A stretch of 64,000 nt of DNA from Streptomyces coeruleorubidus (GCF_028885415.1 NZ_CP118527.1:1860001-1924000); one strand, 5' to 3'. Numbered from the stretch's first letter, positions 16,998 to 25,671 are shown. Notes: generated by a model not told the origin, from the sequence alone. A program made the numbers and translations.

Positions 16998-17408
16998 GTG
17001 AGCCGGCGTCGGCTGACCAGTGGGCCGGGAACCCTGCTGGTGTGGCTGTACGGCGTGATGGTCGTCGGGGCGGTGTCGCGATCCGCGTTTCAGATCGCGA
17101 CGGAGTTCGACCGGGCGCCGCTCGCGTACTCGCTGTCCGCCGTCGCGGGTGTCGTGTACGGGTTCATCACGTACTCGCTGGTGCGGGGTGGGGAGACAGC
17201 GCGCAAGGCTGCGTTGGCGTGCTGCGTCGCCGAGTTGGTGGGTGTGCTGACGGTGGGGACGTGGACGTTGATCGAGCCGTCGGCGTTTCCTGATGCGACC
17301 GTGTGGTCGGACTTCGGGATGGGGTATCTCTTCATCCCGGTTCTGTTGCCGGTGTCTGCGATCTACTGGCTGCGGAAGTCGCGTGCGCGACAGGGGGATG
17401 CCGGCTGA
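16998..17408 (+). CDS. Integral membrane protein, unknown function
   Basis: A 136-residue protein with four likely helices (about 12-33, 43-64, 71-93 and 104-124) and a basic C-terminus (RKSRARQGD). GTG 16998 is preferred because GGGGAGG lies 5 bases upstream, inside the last codons of the preceding gene. It is the second gene of a two-gene membrane-protein unit and is followed by a GC-rich dispersed repeat that may end transcription. Function unknown. Confidence 0.75.
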   Translation: MSRRRLTSGPGTLLVWLYGVMVVGAVSRSAFQIATEFDRAPLAYSLSAVAGVVYGFITYSLVRGGETARKAALACCVAELVGVLTVGTWTLIEPSAFPDATVWSDFGMGYLFIPVLLPVSAIYWLRKSRARQGDAG

Positions 17409-17414
17409 GGGGCG

Positions 17415-17493
17415 TGGGCGTGCGCGGGCCGCATGTGGCTGGTCGCGCCCACGCGGCGGAGCCGCAAATCGATACAGCCCCGCGCCCCTGAGG
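17415..17493. repeat. Dispersed GC-rich intergenic repeat, copy A
   Basis: The segment from about 17439 (CTGGTCGCGCCCACGCGGCG) through GGAGCCGCAAATCG to CCCCGCGCCCCTGAGG closely matches the one at 20912-20968. It contains the hairpin GCGGC-GGA-GCCGC (17452-17466 region). It separates two convergent genes and probably works as a bidirectional terminator. Confidence 0.65.
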
Positions 17494-17494
17494 A

Positions 17495-17992
17495 TCAAGC
17501 CGTCGCTGCGTACGTACCGGCCGGCTTCTCCAGGACGATCATCGGTACGCCGTCCGCGCCCTGCGACGTGCCCACCGTTTCGTAGCCGACCTTGCGGTAG
17601 AGGCGGAGGTTGCCCTCGCTGCGGTGGCCGGTGTGGAGGCGGAAGCGGGTGGCGCCGTGCTGGTCGGCGAGGGCCGACTCGGCCGCCCGGAGGAGGCGGG
17701 CGCCGATGCCGTGGCCCTGGAGGCGGGGGTGGACGCAGAGCTTGCCGATCGCGGCGGTGCCGTCCTCGGTGACCGAGCCGCGGACCGAGCCGACGACCTC
17801 GTCGCCGAGTCGGGCCACGAACACGCAGTCCCGGGCGACCTCCTCGCGGACCGAGTCGAGGGTTTGGACGAGCGGGTCGATGCGGTAGTTGCCGTACAGC
17901 GCCGCCTCCGGCTGGAAGCACAGGTACTGCAGCCTGAAGATCTGCTCCGCGTCCTGCTCGGCCGCCGCAGAGATGGTCACGCTCATGCCCAT
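17495..17992 (-). CDS. GNAT N-acetyltransferase
   Basis: A 165-residue acetyltransferase. The core acetyl-CoA motif is LCVHPRLQGHGIGARLLRAAE (Q/RxxGxG/A loop), followed by FRLHTGHRSEGNLRLYRKVGY, typical of the fold's C-terminal half. The acceptor is unknown. ATG 17990-17992 is chosen because GGGAGG lies about 9 bases upstream; ATG 17986 is possible. It is convergent with the membrane protein pair and lies downstream of the sigma-like gene on the same strand. Confidence 0.85.
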   Translation of the reverse strand: MGMSVTISAAAEQDAEQIFRLQYLCFQPEAALYGNYRIDPLVQTLDSVREEVARDCVFVARLGDEVVGSVRGSVTEDGTAAIGKLCVHPRLQGHGIGARLLRAAESALADQHGATRFRLHTGHRSEGNLRLYRKVGYETVGTSQGADGVPMIVLEKPAGTYAATA

Positions 17993-18049
17993 GTGCGCAC
18001 GCCTCCCGCTCATCTGATCACCTGTCGTTCCTCACTCCTATCCCCGTCC

Positions 18050-18544
18050 TCAGCGGGCCGCAACCTCCGGTGTGAGTAATCTGCGCAGACATCCCAGGCA
18101 TCTGGAACGTTCCGGGCCAAGACTCCCCTGTGAGATACCCAACTCCCCCGCGATTTCCCGGTATGTCAGGTCTTCGGGAGAGAGCAGGGCCTCCATCAGC
18201 CGGGGGCAGCGGCCGGGGAGGCGGCGCACGGCCTCGCGCAGGGCACGGCCGCGGGCCGCGGCGAGGGCGATCTGCTCCGGGTCGCGACCGCCGTCGTCGA
18301 CCGGCTCGACGGCGTACGGTCGTTCGAGGCGGCTCGTACGGCGGGTGCGGCGCGCTTCGGAGCGGACGGCCCGGCGGAGCCATTCCTGCGGGTCGAGCGG
18401 CGGACCCTCGGCGTCGAGGCGCTCCAGCAGGCGGAGCCAGACCGCCTGCTCCAGGTCACCCGGCTCGGCTCCGGCGGCATATCCCTCCGCGGCCGCTTCG
18501 GCGGTGAGCAACGGGCGCAGGGCGGCGACCAGGTCGTGCGTCAT
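18050..18544 (-). CDS. Sigma-70-like transcription factor
   Basis: A 164-residue ECF-like protein. Residues about 25-65 resemble region 2 (GDLEQAVWLRLLERLDAEGP, WLRRAVRSEARRTRR). Residues about 105-160 are a region 4 helix-turn-helix (LPGRCPRLMEALLSPEDLTY, REIAGELGISQGSLGPERSRCL). The region 2 part is short, so it may be a divergent sigma factor or a sigma-like DNA-binding regulator. ATG 18542-18544 has no good Shine-Dalgarno sequence. No anti-sigma gene adjoins it. Confidence 0.75.
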   Translation of the reverse strand: MTHDLVAALRPLLTAEAAAEGYAAGAEPGDLEQAVWLRLLERLDAEGPPLDPQEWLRRAVRSEARRTRRTSRLERPYAVEPVDDGGRDPEQIALAAARGRALREAVRRLPGRCPRLMEALLSPEDLTYREIAGELGISQGSLGPERSRCLGCLRRLLTPEVAAR

Positions 18545-18557
18545 ATGCGGTGCGACG

Positions 18558-18591
18558 CGGCCGCCCGGGCTGCGGGTTGCCCGGGCGGCCG
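18558..18591 (-). terminator. Terminator of the glycerophosphodiesterase gene
   Basis: CGGCCGCCCGGGC (18558-18570) and GCCCGGGCGGCCG (18579-18591) form a 13-bp perfect stem with an 8-base loop, 42 bases past the stop of the gene ending at 18633. Confidence 0.75.
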
Positions 18592-18632
18592 AAGGCCACT
18601 CGACCGAGGGGTGTGAGCTCACATGTTGACGC

Positions 18633-19808
18633 TCAGTTGCCGACGAAGTCCTCGCGGGCCAGCAGGCCCGTGTCGGGCTGGTCGGTGAAGACGCCGTCGA
18701 TACCGGTCGCGAAGTACGTCTTGTACGCGCCGAAGACGTCACCGTAGGCGTCCGCGTCCGTGCCCTTGCGGAAGTTCGCCGGCAGGAAGGGGTTCTCGTT
18801 GCGCAGCGTCCACGGGTGCAGGATCAGGCCCACCTTGTGCGCGTCCGCGACGAGCGTCGTGGGCTGCGTGAGGTTGCCCTTGGCGTCACGCGGGATGACC
18901 AGGTCCAGGGTCGGGCCGATGCCCTGCGCGTAGGAGGCGATCTCCCGCAGGCCGGCCGGCTTCACCAGGTCGGCGACCGTGCGCGGGTCGCCCGTCTCGA
19001 CGAAGTCCCAGGGGCGGGTGTCCGCCGAGGACAGCAGGACGACCAAGGGGTTGTCGACGAGCTTGTTGAGGCGCTCGATGCTCGTCGGCTCGAAGGACTG
19101 GAGGATGACCGGGGAGGTGCGCCGGTCCTTGCGGTACTTGCGCAGCAGCTTGGCGACCCGCTCCTCCAGGGGGAGGCCCTGCTTGCGGAAGTAAGTGGGG
19201 TGCTTGAGCTCGGGGTAGATCCAGACCTGCTTGCCGCGCTCGCGGGTCTGCTGGTCCTGCCACTTCAGGACCTCTTCGAAGGTGGGGATCTCCCAGCGGC
19301 CGTTGTAGAGGGTGTTGTGCGGGCGGTTGGCCGGGATGCGCTCGATCGCCCGCAGGGTCTTCAGCTCGGCGAGCGTGAAGTCCTCGGTGAACCAGCCGGT
19401 GGTGGAGACACCGTCGAGGAGCTTGGTCTTCTTGCGGTCGGCGAACTCGGGGTGGTCGGCGACGTCCGTGGTGCCGCCGATCTCCGGCTCGTGACGGCAC
19501 ACGAGGTGACCGTCCTTCGTCGGCACCAGGTCGCCCGCCTCGACGATGTCGGCACCCACGTCGAGGGCCAGCTGGTACGAGCCGAAGGTGTGCTCCGGGC
19601 GGTAGCCGCTGGCCCCGCGGTGGCCGACGATCGTCGGCTTGGGCAGGCTCTTCAGACCGCCATGCCCGCCATGTCCGCCGCGGGTGCCTTCGGCTCTCGC
19701 CGTGCCGGTCATGCCGAGGACCGCTCCCCCGGCGCCGAGCACCGCCGCGCCGAGCAGGGCCCGCCGTCCGGTTCCATCCGTTTCCTCGTTCGGCCTCTGC
19801 GTTCCCAT
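18633..19808 (-). CDS. glpQ: Secreted glycerophosphodiester phosphodiesterase
   Basis: A 391-residue exported enzyme that cleaves glycerophosphodiesters from phospholipid breakdown to glycerol-3-phosphate and alcohols. The N-terminus has a twin-arginine-like signal (GRRALLGAAVLGAGGAVLG, cut near ARA-EG) and a Gly/His-rich linker. The catalytic domain starts PTIVGHRGASGYRPEHT (catalytic His and Arg). Metal ligands fall in VEAGDLVPTKDGHLVCRHEP, with later YPELKHP and the C-terminal GIDGVFTDQPD. Position 9 of VEAGD departs from the commoner VE-DV/L pattern. ATG 19806-19808 has AGGGAGG 6 bases upstream. A PHO-box-like repeat lies upstream; glpQ1 of S. coelicolor is known to be PhoP-dependent. Confidence 0.92.
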   Translation of the reverse strand: MGTQRPNEETDGTGRRALLGAAVLGAGGAVLGMTGTARAEGTRGGHGGHGGLKSLPKPTIVGHRGASGYRPEHTFGSYQLALDVGADIVEAGDLVPTKDGHLVCRHEPEIGGTTDVADHPEFADRKKTKLLDGVSTTGWFTEDFTLAELKTLRAIERIPANRPHNTLYNGRWEIPTFEEVLKWQDQQTRERGKQVWIYPELKHPTYFRKQGLPLEERVAKLLRKYRKDRRTSPVILQSFEPTSIERLNKLVDNPLVVLLSSADTRPWDFVETGDPRTVADLVKPAGLREIASYAQGIGPTLDLVIPRDAKGNLTQPTTLVADAHKVGLILHPWTLRNENPFLPANFRKGTDADAYGDVFGAYKTYFATGIDGVFTDQPDTGLLAREDFVGN

Positions 19809-20211
19809 GAGCGCCCTCCCTGCCGTCGGCTCGTCAGTGCGGGCCGATCGTACGGGCGCGTACATGACGGGTGGGAGACGCCGGGCGGAACACGTGGGTG
19901 ACGACGGATGTCGTAGTGGCTGGTGGGGGCGAGGAACTGACGGCTCGTCGACGGCTCGTCGGGTTCGTCGCGTCCCGGCGATTCGGTGCGGCGGTTCTGG
20001 GAACGCGTCCGATACGCCCCGGGAGCGACGTCCGTCACACGTGGCGGCCGGGTTACGCATCGTCCACGGCGGGTCACCGCAGGTGAACCCGCGTCACTGG
20101 TGCGTAAGACCTCGGTTAAGTCCCCGTGCCCGATGTGCGCGACCCCCGGGGCCACGAGTATCGTCCTCACCTGCACAGACTCATACCGCATCCCTTGACA
20201 CGGAGGGCCCG
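19809..20211. other. 403-base divergent promoter region of glpQ and the acyltransferase
   Basis: No gene is supported. The region carries the promoters of two diverging genes and the PHO-box-like repeat at 20071-20090. The sequence between 19900 and 20060 shows no other structure I can name. Confidence 0.5.
20071..20090 (-). promoter_or_regulatory. Possible PHO box upstream of glpQ
   Basis: On the minus strand the segment reads GGGTTCACCTGCGGTGACCC. GTTCACCTGCG fits the 11-base PhoP direct-repeat unit G(G/T)TCAYYYR(G/C)G, and GGTGACCCGCC beside it is a weaker second unit (two mismatches, 10-base rather than 11-base spacing). It lies about 260 bases from the glpQ start. Confidence 0.35.
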
Positions 20212-20886
20212 TTGTCCCGCTTCGCGCTCATCAAGGCAGTGCTCGGCCCGATCATGCGCCTGATGTTCCGCCCTCAGGTGGAAGGTGCGGAGCACATTCC
20301 CGGCGACGGTCCGGTCATCCTGGCCGGCAACCACCTGACGTTCATCGACTCGATGATCCTGCCGCTGGTCTGCGACCGGCAGGTCTTCTTCATCGGCAAG
20401 GACGAGTACGTGACCGGGAAGGGCCTCAAGGGCCGGCTGATGGCCTGGTTCTTCACGGGCGTCGGCATGATCCCGGTGGATCGTGACGGTGGCCGGGGTG
20501 GTGTCGCCGCGCTGATGACCGGGCGCCGGGTGCTGGAGGAGGGCCGGGTGTTCGGGATCTACCCGGAGGGGACGCGGTCGCCCGACGGGCGGCTGTACCG
20601 GGGGCGGACCGGCATCGCCCGGCTGACCTTGATGACGGGTGCGCCCGTGGTGCCGTTCGCCATGATCGGGACGGACCGGCTCCAGCCGGGTGGGGCGGGT
20701 CTTCCCCGGCCGGGGAAGGTCACGGTCCGGTTCGGTGAGGCGATGGAGTTCTCCCGGTACGAGGGGATGGACCGGGATCGGTATGTGCTGCGGGCCGTGA
20801 CCGACTCCGTGATGAGTGAGGTCATGCGGTTGTCCGGGCAGGAGTATGTGGACATGTACGCGAGTAAGGCGAAGGAAGCGGCGTAG
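20212..20886 (+). CDS. 1-acylglycerol-3-phosphate O-acyltransferase (PlsC family)
   Basis: A 224-residue phospholipid acyltransferase. It has the catalytic NHLTFIDS (HX4D), the substrate-binding GIYPEGTRSPDG and the later VPFAMIG motif. It transfers an acyl chain to lysophosphatidic acid or a related acceptor at the inner face of the membrane. The best start is TTG 20212-20214: GGAGGG at 20202-20207 sits just upstream and the protein then begins with the hydrophobic SRFALIKAVLGPIMRLMF; no ATG or GTG fits. It is divergent from glpQ, so lipid breakdown and synthesis genes share a promoter region. Confidence 0.88.
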   Translation: MSRFALIKAVLGPIMRLMFRPQVEGAEHIPGDGPVILAGNHLTFIDSMILPLVCDRQVFFIGKDEYVTGKGLKGRLMAWFFTGVGMIPVDRDGGRGGVAALMTGRRVLEEGRVFGIYPEGTRSPDGRLYRGRTGIARLTLMTGAPVVPFAMIGTDRLQPGGAGLPRPGKVTVRFGEAMEFSRYEGMDRDRYVLRAVTDSVMSEVMRLSGQEYVDMYASKAKEAA

Positions 20887-20893
20887 TTCCTCG

Positions 20894-20973
20894 GGCGCGG
20901 GTTTGTGGGGGCTGGTCGCGCTCACGCGGCGGAGCCGCATATCGGACAGAGCCTCGCGCCCCTAAAGGGGCGC
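20894..20973. repeat. Dispersed GC-rich repeat, copy B, with terminator hairpin
   Basis: Related to the copy at 17415-17493 (CTGGTCGCGCTCACGCGGCG, then GGAGCCGCATATCGGA). At its right end GCGCCCCT (20956-20963) and AGGGGCGC (20966-20973) form a hairpin that includes the stop codon of the histidine kinase gene. It lies between two convergent genes and can end both transcripts. Confidence 0.65.
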
Positions 20974-22191
20974 CGTATCCGGCGGGCCGCCATTCGTCTG
21001 ACCGTCCCCCGATGCCGGGAACCACAGCACGAACGTAGAGCCCTCCCCCACCCGTGAGAACAGGCGGACCTGGCCGCCGTGTGATTCGACTATCTGTCTG
21101 ACGATGGCCAGGCCCAGGCCGGCATGGCGGTCGCGGCCGCCGCCGTTGCCCTTGGCTCGCCAGAAGCGGTCGAAGACCCTCGCCCGGTCGTCGTCGCCTA
21201 TGCCCGGGCCCTCGTCCCGTACCGCCGTCCAGAGCCAGGAGCCGTCCCGGCCGGCCGCGACGGTGATGCGGGAACCCGGTGGGGCCAGCCGGACCGCGTT
21301 CGAGAGCAGGTTGCCGACGGCCCGGCGCAGGGCGTCGTGGTCGCCGATGACCGTGAGGCCGGGGGCGAGGCTGCGGTGCAGGAGCTGGCCGCGTTCGGCG
21401 GCGAGCGGGGCGAACTCCTCGCATGCCTCGCGGGCCGCCGCCGCGAGGTCGACGTCGGCGTCGGCGAGGGCGGGGGCGCTGCGGCGGGCGGTGGCGAGCA
21501 GGTCCTCGACCAGGCGGGTCATGCGGGTCGTGGCCCGGTCGACGCTGCGGGCGGCGACACGGCGGTCCTCCTCCTCGGAGTCCTCCGCCGTGAGTACGGC
21601 GTCGACGTTGGCTCGGATGATCGCCAGCGGGCTGCGCAGCTCGTGTGAGGCGTCGTCGATGAGCTGGCGCTGAGCGCGGAAGGCCTCGTCGAGGCGGTCG
21701 AGCATGGAGTCGACGGTGTCGGCGAGGTCGCGCAGCTCGTCCTTGGGGCCGGTGAGGCGGATGCGCTGGGAGAGGTCGGTGGCCTGGATCTCGGCTGCCG
21801 TGCGGGAGATCGCGCGGACCGGGCGCAGGGCGCGGCCGGCGAGGATCCAGCCGATGACGGGGCTGGCCACGGCGAGCGCGCCGAGCACGATGAAGGAGAA
21901 GTTGCGCAGGTTGCCGAGGGTCTCGTAGTTGACGGCCGCCTCGACCTCCTGGAGCTTCACGGCGTCGAACTGACCCATGTAGACGCCGTTGACGTACTTC
22001 TCGGCGCGGAACTGCTTGCTGACCGGGTGGGCCTCGCCGCTGCGCTCGACCGCGAAGTAGGTGGCGCCGAGGACGAGGGCGGTGAGGAGGAAGAGGAGGC
22101 CGGAGTAGAGGACCGTGAGGCGGAAGCGGATGGTGTGCGTGAAGGCGGGCAGCCGGATCCGGGTCCCGATCGGCCGGAGCATCGTCGTCAC
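20962..22191 (-). CDS. Two-component sensor histidine kinase
   Basis: A 409-residue membrane kinase. Two helices (about 25-47 and 99-119) flank a short extracytoplasmic sensor of about 50 residues (ERSGEAHPVSKQ, EKYVNGVYMGQFDAVKLQEV). A HAMP domain (about 120-172) follows, then the phosphoacceptor H183 in DDASHELRSPLAII, N-box NLLSNAV, G1 RDEGPGIGD and G2 HAGLGLAIVRQIVE. The GTG start at 22189-22191 overlaps the response regulator stop as GTGA, so the pair is coupled. It is the last gene of the unit that begins at 26902. The ligand is unknown; envelope stress is plausible from the neighbouring protease. Confidence 0.92.
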   Translation of the reverse strand: MTTMLRPIGTRIRLPAFTHTIRFRLTVLYSGLLFLLTALVLGATYFAVERSGEAHPVSKQFRAEKYVNGVYMGQFDAVKLQEVEAAVNYETLGNLRNFSFIVLGALAVASPVIGWILAGRALRPVRAISRTAAEIQATDLSQRIRLTGPKDELRDLADTVDSMLDRLDEAFRAQRQLIDDASHELRSPLAIIRANVDAVLTAEDSEEEDRRVAARSVDRATTRMTRLVEDLLATARRSAPALADADVDLAAAAREACEEFAPLAAERGQLLHRSLAPGLTVIGDHDALRRAVGNLLSNAVRLAPPGSRITVAAGRDGSWLWTAVRDEGPGIGDDDRARVFDRFWRAKGNGGGRDRHAGLGLAIVRQIVESHGGQVRLFSRVGEGSTFVLWFPASGDGQTNGGPPDTAPL

Positions 22192-22856
22192 GGCGCCTCC
22201 TTCAGGCGGTAGCCCTGCCGTATCACCGTCTCGATGAGCGGCTCGTCGTCCCCGGTGACCTTGCGACGCAGGGAGCCGACGGTGACGCGGACGGTGTTGG
22301 TGAACGGGTCGGCGTGTTCGTCCCAGACGTGTTCGAGCAGTTCCTCGGCCGGGACGACGCGCCCGGGGCGGGTCATCAGGTAGTGCAGGACACCGAACTC
22401 CTTGGGGGTGAGCGGGAGCCTGCGGTCCCCTCGGTACGCCTCGAAGCGGGCGGTGTCCAGGCGGAGCTCGCCGACCTCGACGACGGAGGTGCCGCCGTCC
22501 TCGCGGCGCAGCAGGGCGCGGATGCGGGCGAGGAGTTCGGGCAGCGCGAAGGGTTTCACGAGGTAGTCGTCGGCGCCCTCGTCGAGGCCGCGTACCCGGT
22601 CGGCGAGGCGGTCGCGGGCGGTGAGCATCAGGATGCGGGGGCCACCGGGGGTGGCGCGGATGGCGCGGCAGACGGAGAAGCCGTCGCCGTCGGGCAGGTT
22701 GAGGTCCAGCAGGACCAGGTCGTAGTCGTTCACGGTGAGCTTCTCGGTTGCGGTGTCGACGTCGGGTGCGACGTCGACCGCGTAGCCGGCCCTGATCAGG
22801 CCCACCTTGAGGGCGACGACGAGGTCTTCCTCGTCCTCGACGACCAGCAGTCGCAT
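22188..22856 (-). CDS. OmpR-family response regulator
   Basis: A 222-residue regulator. The receiver domain (1-115) has acidic D8/D11 region VVEDEED, phosphoacceptor D51 in LVLLDLNLPDGDG, T79 and K101 in YLVKPF. The C-terminal winged helix (about 125-220) has TPKEFGVLHYLMTRPGRVV and RRKVTGDDEPLIETVIRQGY. It starts 14 bases after the HtrA-like protease gene and its stop overlaps the start of its kinase. It likely controls its own operon, though I see no clear direct-repeat site. Confidence 0.93.
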   Translation of the reverse strand: MRLLVVEDEEDLVVALKVGLIRAGYAVDVAPDVDTATEKLTVNDYDLVLLDLNLPDGDGFSVCRAIRATPGGPRILMLTARDRLADRVRGLDEGADDYLVKPFALPELLARIRALLRREDGGTSVVEVGELRLDTARFEAYRGDRRLPLTPKEFGVLHYLMTRPGRVVPAEELLEHVWDEHADPFTNTVRVTVGSLRRKVTGDDEPLIETVIRQGYRLKEAP

Positions 22857-22870
22857 GGGCGCGGCCCCCT

Positions 22871-23752
22871 TCAGCCACCGTCGATGATGGTCCGGGCGGC
22901 CTCCACCGCGTCGCCCACGGGGATCGCGAAGCCGATGCCGATGGAACCGCCTCTGTTCTGGTCCAACGTCGCGATGGCCGTGTTGATGCCGATGACGCGC
23001 CCTTCGTCGTCGACGAGCGGTCCGCCGGAGTTCCCCGGGTTGATCGAGGCGTCGGTCTGGAGCGCCCGCCGCGGTCCTCCCCCGCTGCCCTCGCCGAGCC
23101 GGACCGAGCGGTCCAGAGCGCTGACGATGCCGGAGGTGACGGTGCCGCTCAGGCCGAGCGGGGAGCCGATGGCCAGGACGGTGTCGCCGACGGCCGGGCG
23201 GGTGCCGGTGGCGAGGTCGGCGGCGCGCAGGCCGCGGGAGGTCTCCGGCTCCAGTACGGCGACGTCGTGGGCGGGGTCGTCGCCGATCACCTCGGCAGCG
23301 AGCCGGCGGCCGTCCTGAAGTTCGACGGACACCCGTGAACTGCCGTCCACCACATGCGCGTTGGTGAGGATCCGGCCCCGCTCGTCGAAGACGAACCCGG
23401 AGCCCTGGCCGCGGTCCGTCTGGACGGAGACCACGCTGGGCAGCACCCGGGCGGCGACGGCCTGGAGGTCGCCCGGGGCGCGGGCGGCCGGTGCGGAGGT
23501 GGGGACGGGGTCGTCGTCGCCGAGTGTCCCGGCGGCGTATCCGGCGAGACCGCCCGCGAGGACGGCGGCCAGGACGGCGGAGGCCAGCGGGCGGGGGCTG
23601 CGGGACGGGCGTGGGGACGGAGGTTGTGGTGTGGCTGCGGAGGGCGCTGGGGCCGGTGGTGCCAGTGGCTCCGTGTGCTCGCGCGGGCGGCCCGGGAAGA
23701 AGGACGGGCCGCGGGGCTCGCCCAGGCCGGAGCGGGGATGAGGGTCGGACAC
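22871..23752 (-). CDS. Membrane-anchored HtrA/DegP-like serine protease
   Basis: A 293-residue trypsin-fold protease. A Pro/Arg-rich cytoplasmic N-terminus (1-53) precedes one membrane helix (about 56-76), then the protease domain outside the membrane. The catalytic triad is complete: H133 in ILTNAHVV, D163 in AHDVAVLEP and S242 in NPGNSGGPLV. No PDZ domain follows, so it is shorter than classical HtrA. It sits between a VWA-domain gene (16 bases upstream) and the two-component genes (14 bases downstream), which suggests envelope quality control linked to signalling. Confidence 0.9.
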   Translation of the reverse strand: MSDPHPRSGLGEPRGPSFFPGRPREHTEPLAPPAPAPSAATPQPPSPRPSRSPRPLASAVLAAVLAGGLAGYAAGTLGDDDPVPTSAPAARAPGDLQAVAARVLPSVVSVQTDRGQGSGFVFDERGRILTNAHVVDGSSRVSVELQDGRRLAAEVIGDDPAHDVAVLEPETSRGLRAADLATGTRPAVGDTVLAIGSPLGLSGTVTSGIVSALDRSVRLGEGSGGGPRRALQTDASINPGNSGGPLVDDEGRVIGINTAIATLDQNRGGSIGIGFAIPVGDAVEAARTIIDGG

Positions 23753-23768
23753 GGTCGTACCTCCTTCG

Positions 23769-24719
23769 TCACGGGAGCCGCGAGAACCACAGCAGGGACA
23801 GCGCGGCCGTCACGAGCGCCGTGACCAGCCCGGCGGCCACGAACCACTGCCAGATCTCGCGCTCCTCGGTGCGGTAGCCGACGGAGCTGCCGATGTCCTC
23901 GTAGACCGCCTGGAGTTCCTCTCCGGTGGCGGCCTCGTGGTAGTCGCCGCCGGTGCGGGAGGCGAGGTTCTCCAGGGCGGGTCCGTCGACCGGGACCTGG
24001 AGGATGCGGCCGCCGCCGAGGTCGACGACGCCGTCCTCGGTGCCGTAGGCGATCGTCGAGACCGGGATGCGGTCGCCGGCCGCCTCCTCGGCCGCCGACT
24101 CGACCGAGCGGCCGGAGGTGTTGGCACCGTCGGACAGCAGCACGATGTGCGCGGGCGGTGGCTCGGTCTCGGCCTGCCTGTCGAGGGCGCGGATGGCGTC
24201 GCGGGCGGCGATGACGGCGTCGCCGATCGCCGTGGCCTGGCCGAGGGTGAGCTGCTCGAGGGCCGAGCGCAGCACCGCGCGGTCGGTGGTGGGCGGCACC
24301 GCGACCGTGGCCGAGCCGCTGAAGGAGACCAGTCCGGTGTTGAACCGTTCGGGCAGCCGGTCGACGAACGCGAGGGCGGCGCGCTGGGCGGCCACGAAGC
24401 GAGTGGGGTCGACGTCGGTGGCCTCCATGGACCCGGACGTGTCGAAGGCGATCATGATCGTGGCCCGCTCCCGGGGAACCTGCACCTCGGCGGTCGGCCG
24501 GGCGAAGCCCAGCACCAGCAGCGCGAGCGTGGCGCAGAAGACGGCGGCGGGGAGGTGCCGGCGCCAGCCGGGGCGGCTGGGCGCGACCTTGTCGAGCAGG
24601 TCGAGGTTGGTGAAGCGGACGGCGTAGCGGCTGCGTCGGCGCTGGAGCAGCACATACGCGGCGATCAGGCCGGCGAGCGGCACGAGCAGCAGGAGCCAGC
24701 CGGGTGAGCGCAGACTCAT
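23769..24719 (-). CDS. VWA-domain membrane protein (BatA-like)
   Basis: A 316-residue protein. Membrane helices lie at about 7-25 and 57-75, then a von Willebrand factor A domain (about 85-265) with an intact metal site: DTSGSM, a later Thr in TAIGDAV and LLSDGANTSG. A final helix occupies about 290-312. This is the BatA/BatB arrangement encoded beside MoxR ATPases and DUF58 proteins. The MIDAS motif implies metal-dependent protein binding. It starts 10 bases after the DUF58 gene and precedes the protease. Confidence 0.88.
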   Translation of the reverse strand: MSLRSPGWLLLLVPLAGLIAAYVLLQRRRSRYAVRFTNLDLLDKVAPSRPGWRRHLPAAVFCATLALLVLGFARPTAEVQVPRERATIMIAFDTSGSMEATDVDPTRFVAAQRAALAFVDRLPERFNTGLVSFSGSATVAVPPTTDRAVLRSALEQLTLGQATAIGDAVIAARDAIRALDRQAETEPPPAHIVLLSDGANTSGRSVESAAEEAAGDRIPVSTIAYGTEDGVVDLGGGRILQVPVDGPALENLASRTGGDYHEAATGEELQAVYEDIGSSVGYRTEEREIWQWFVAAGLVTALVTAALSLLWFSRLP

Positions 24720-24729
24720 CGTGCCTCCC

Positions 24730-25671
24730 TCATGCCGCCCCGCCGCCGGCCCGGCGCCGCTGCGCCTCGACGTACCGGACGACGTCGCGGACCCAGTCCC
24801 GGTCGGTGCGCAGCCGCAGATGGCCGGCGCCCGCGCGGCGGATGGACTGCCGGATCAGTGCCCGTTGCTCCAGCGCGGCCCGCGCGTAGCGCTCCCGCAG
24901 TCCCCGGGTGTGCGTGGAGATCTCGCGGCTGCGTCCGGTCTCCGGGTCGACGACGGTGAGCAGCCCGACAGGCGGCAGGTCCAGTTCGCGCGGGTCGACG
25001 ATCTCCACGGCGAGGACCTGGTGCCGGCGGGCGAGGGTCTTCAGGGGCTGTTCCCAGCCCGTCTCCAGGAAGTCGGAGACGACGGCGACCAGGCCGCGGG
25101 CCGGCAGGACGCGCAGGGTGTGCAGGGCGTCGGCGAGGTGGTGTGCCGGGGGCCCGGGGGTGACGCGCGGGCGTTCGAGGGCGGTCCGCAGGATCGCGAG
25201 CAGGTGGCGGCGGCCGGTGCGGGGCGGGATGCGCCGGCTGCCGTACGGTCCGCCCCCCGGGGGGTGGTCCCCGGGGCCCTGTCCGGCGAAGACGGCGCCG
25301 AGGCGGTTGCCGGCCCGTTCGGTGAGGAAGGCGACGGCGGCCGCCGCGCCCACCGCGAGGTCCCGTTTCTCCATCCGCGCGGTGCCGAAGTCCATGCTGG
25401 CGGAGGCGTCGAGGACGATCCAGGTGGTGAGTTCGCGGTCGGCGAGGGTGAGGCGGACGTGCGGGACGGTGGTGCGGGCGGTGGCGTTCCAGTCCATCCG
25501 GCGGACGTCGTCGCCGATGACGTACGGCCGGGTCTCCGCGACCTCGTCGCCGGGTCCGGGCACGAGGGAGGGGTGGTCGCCCTGGAGCAGGCCGTCGGGG
25601 TGCCGGGTGAAGAGCAGCTCCAGGTGCCGCAGCGCCTGCTCGGGGGTCAGTTCGCCCAGGGCCGGGGTCAT
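24730..25671 (-). CDS. DUF58 protein, MoxR partner
   Basis: A 313-residue soluble protein. The DUF58 signature is present: ETRPYVIGDDVRRMDWNATART, followed by a degenerate VWA-like core (WIVLDASASMDFGT, LVAVVSDFLE). It lacks the N-terminal membrane helices of longer DUF58 proteins. The start ATG overlaps the MoxR stop as ATGA (25668-25671), showing tight coupling. With MoxR and the VWA protein it forms the usual ATPase/adaptor set, thought to remodel or mature protein complexes; the client is not known. Confidence 0.88.
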   Translation of the reverse strand: MTPALGELTPEQALRHLELLFTRHPDGLLQGDHPSLVPGPGDEVAETRPYVIGDDVRRMDWNATARTTVPHVRLTLADRELTTWIVLDASASMDFGTARMEKRDLAVGAAAAVAFLTERAGNRLGAVFAGQGPGDHPPGGGPYGSRRIPPRTGRRHLLAILRTALERPRVTPGPPAHHLADALHTLRVLPARGLVAVVSDFLETGWEQPLKTLARRHQVLAVEIVDPRELDLPPVGLLTVVDPETGRSREISTHTRGLRERYARAALEQRALIRQSIRRAGAGHLRLRTDRDWVRDVVRYVEAQRRRAGGGAA

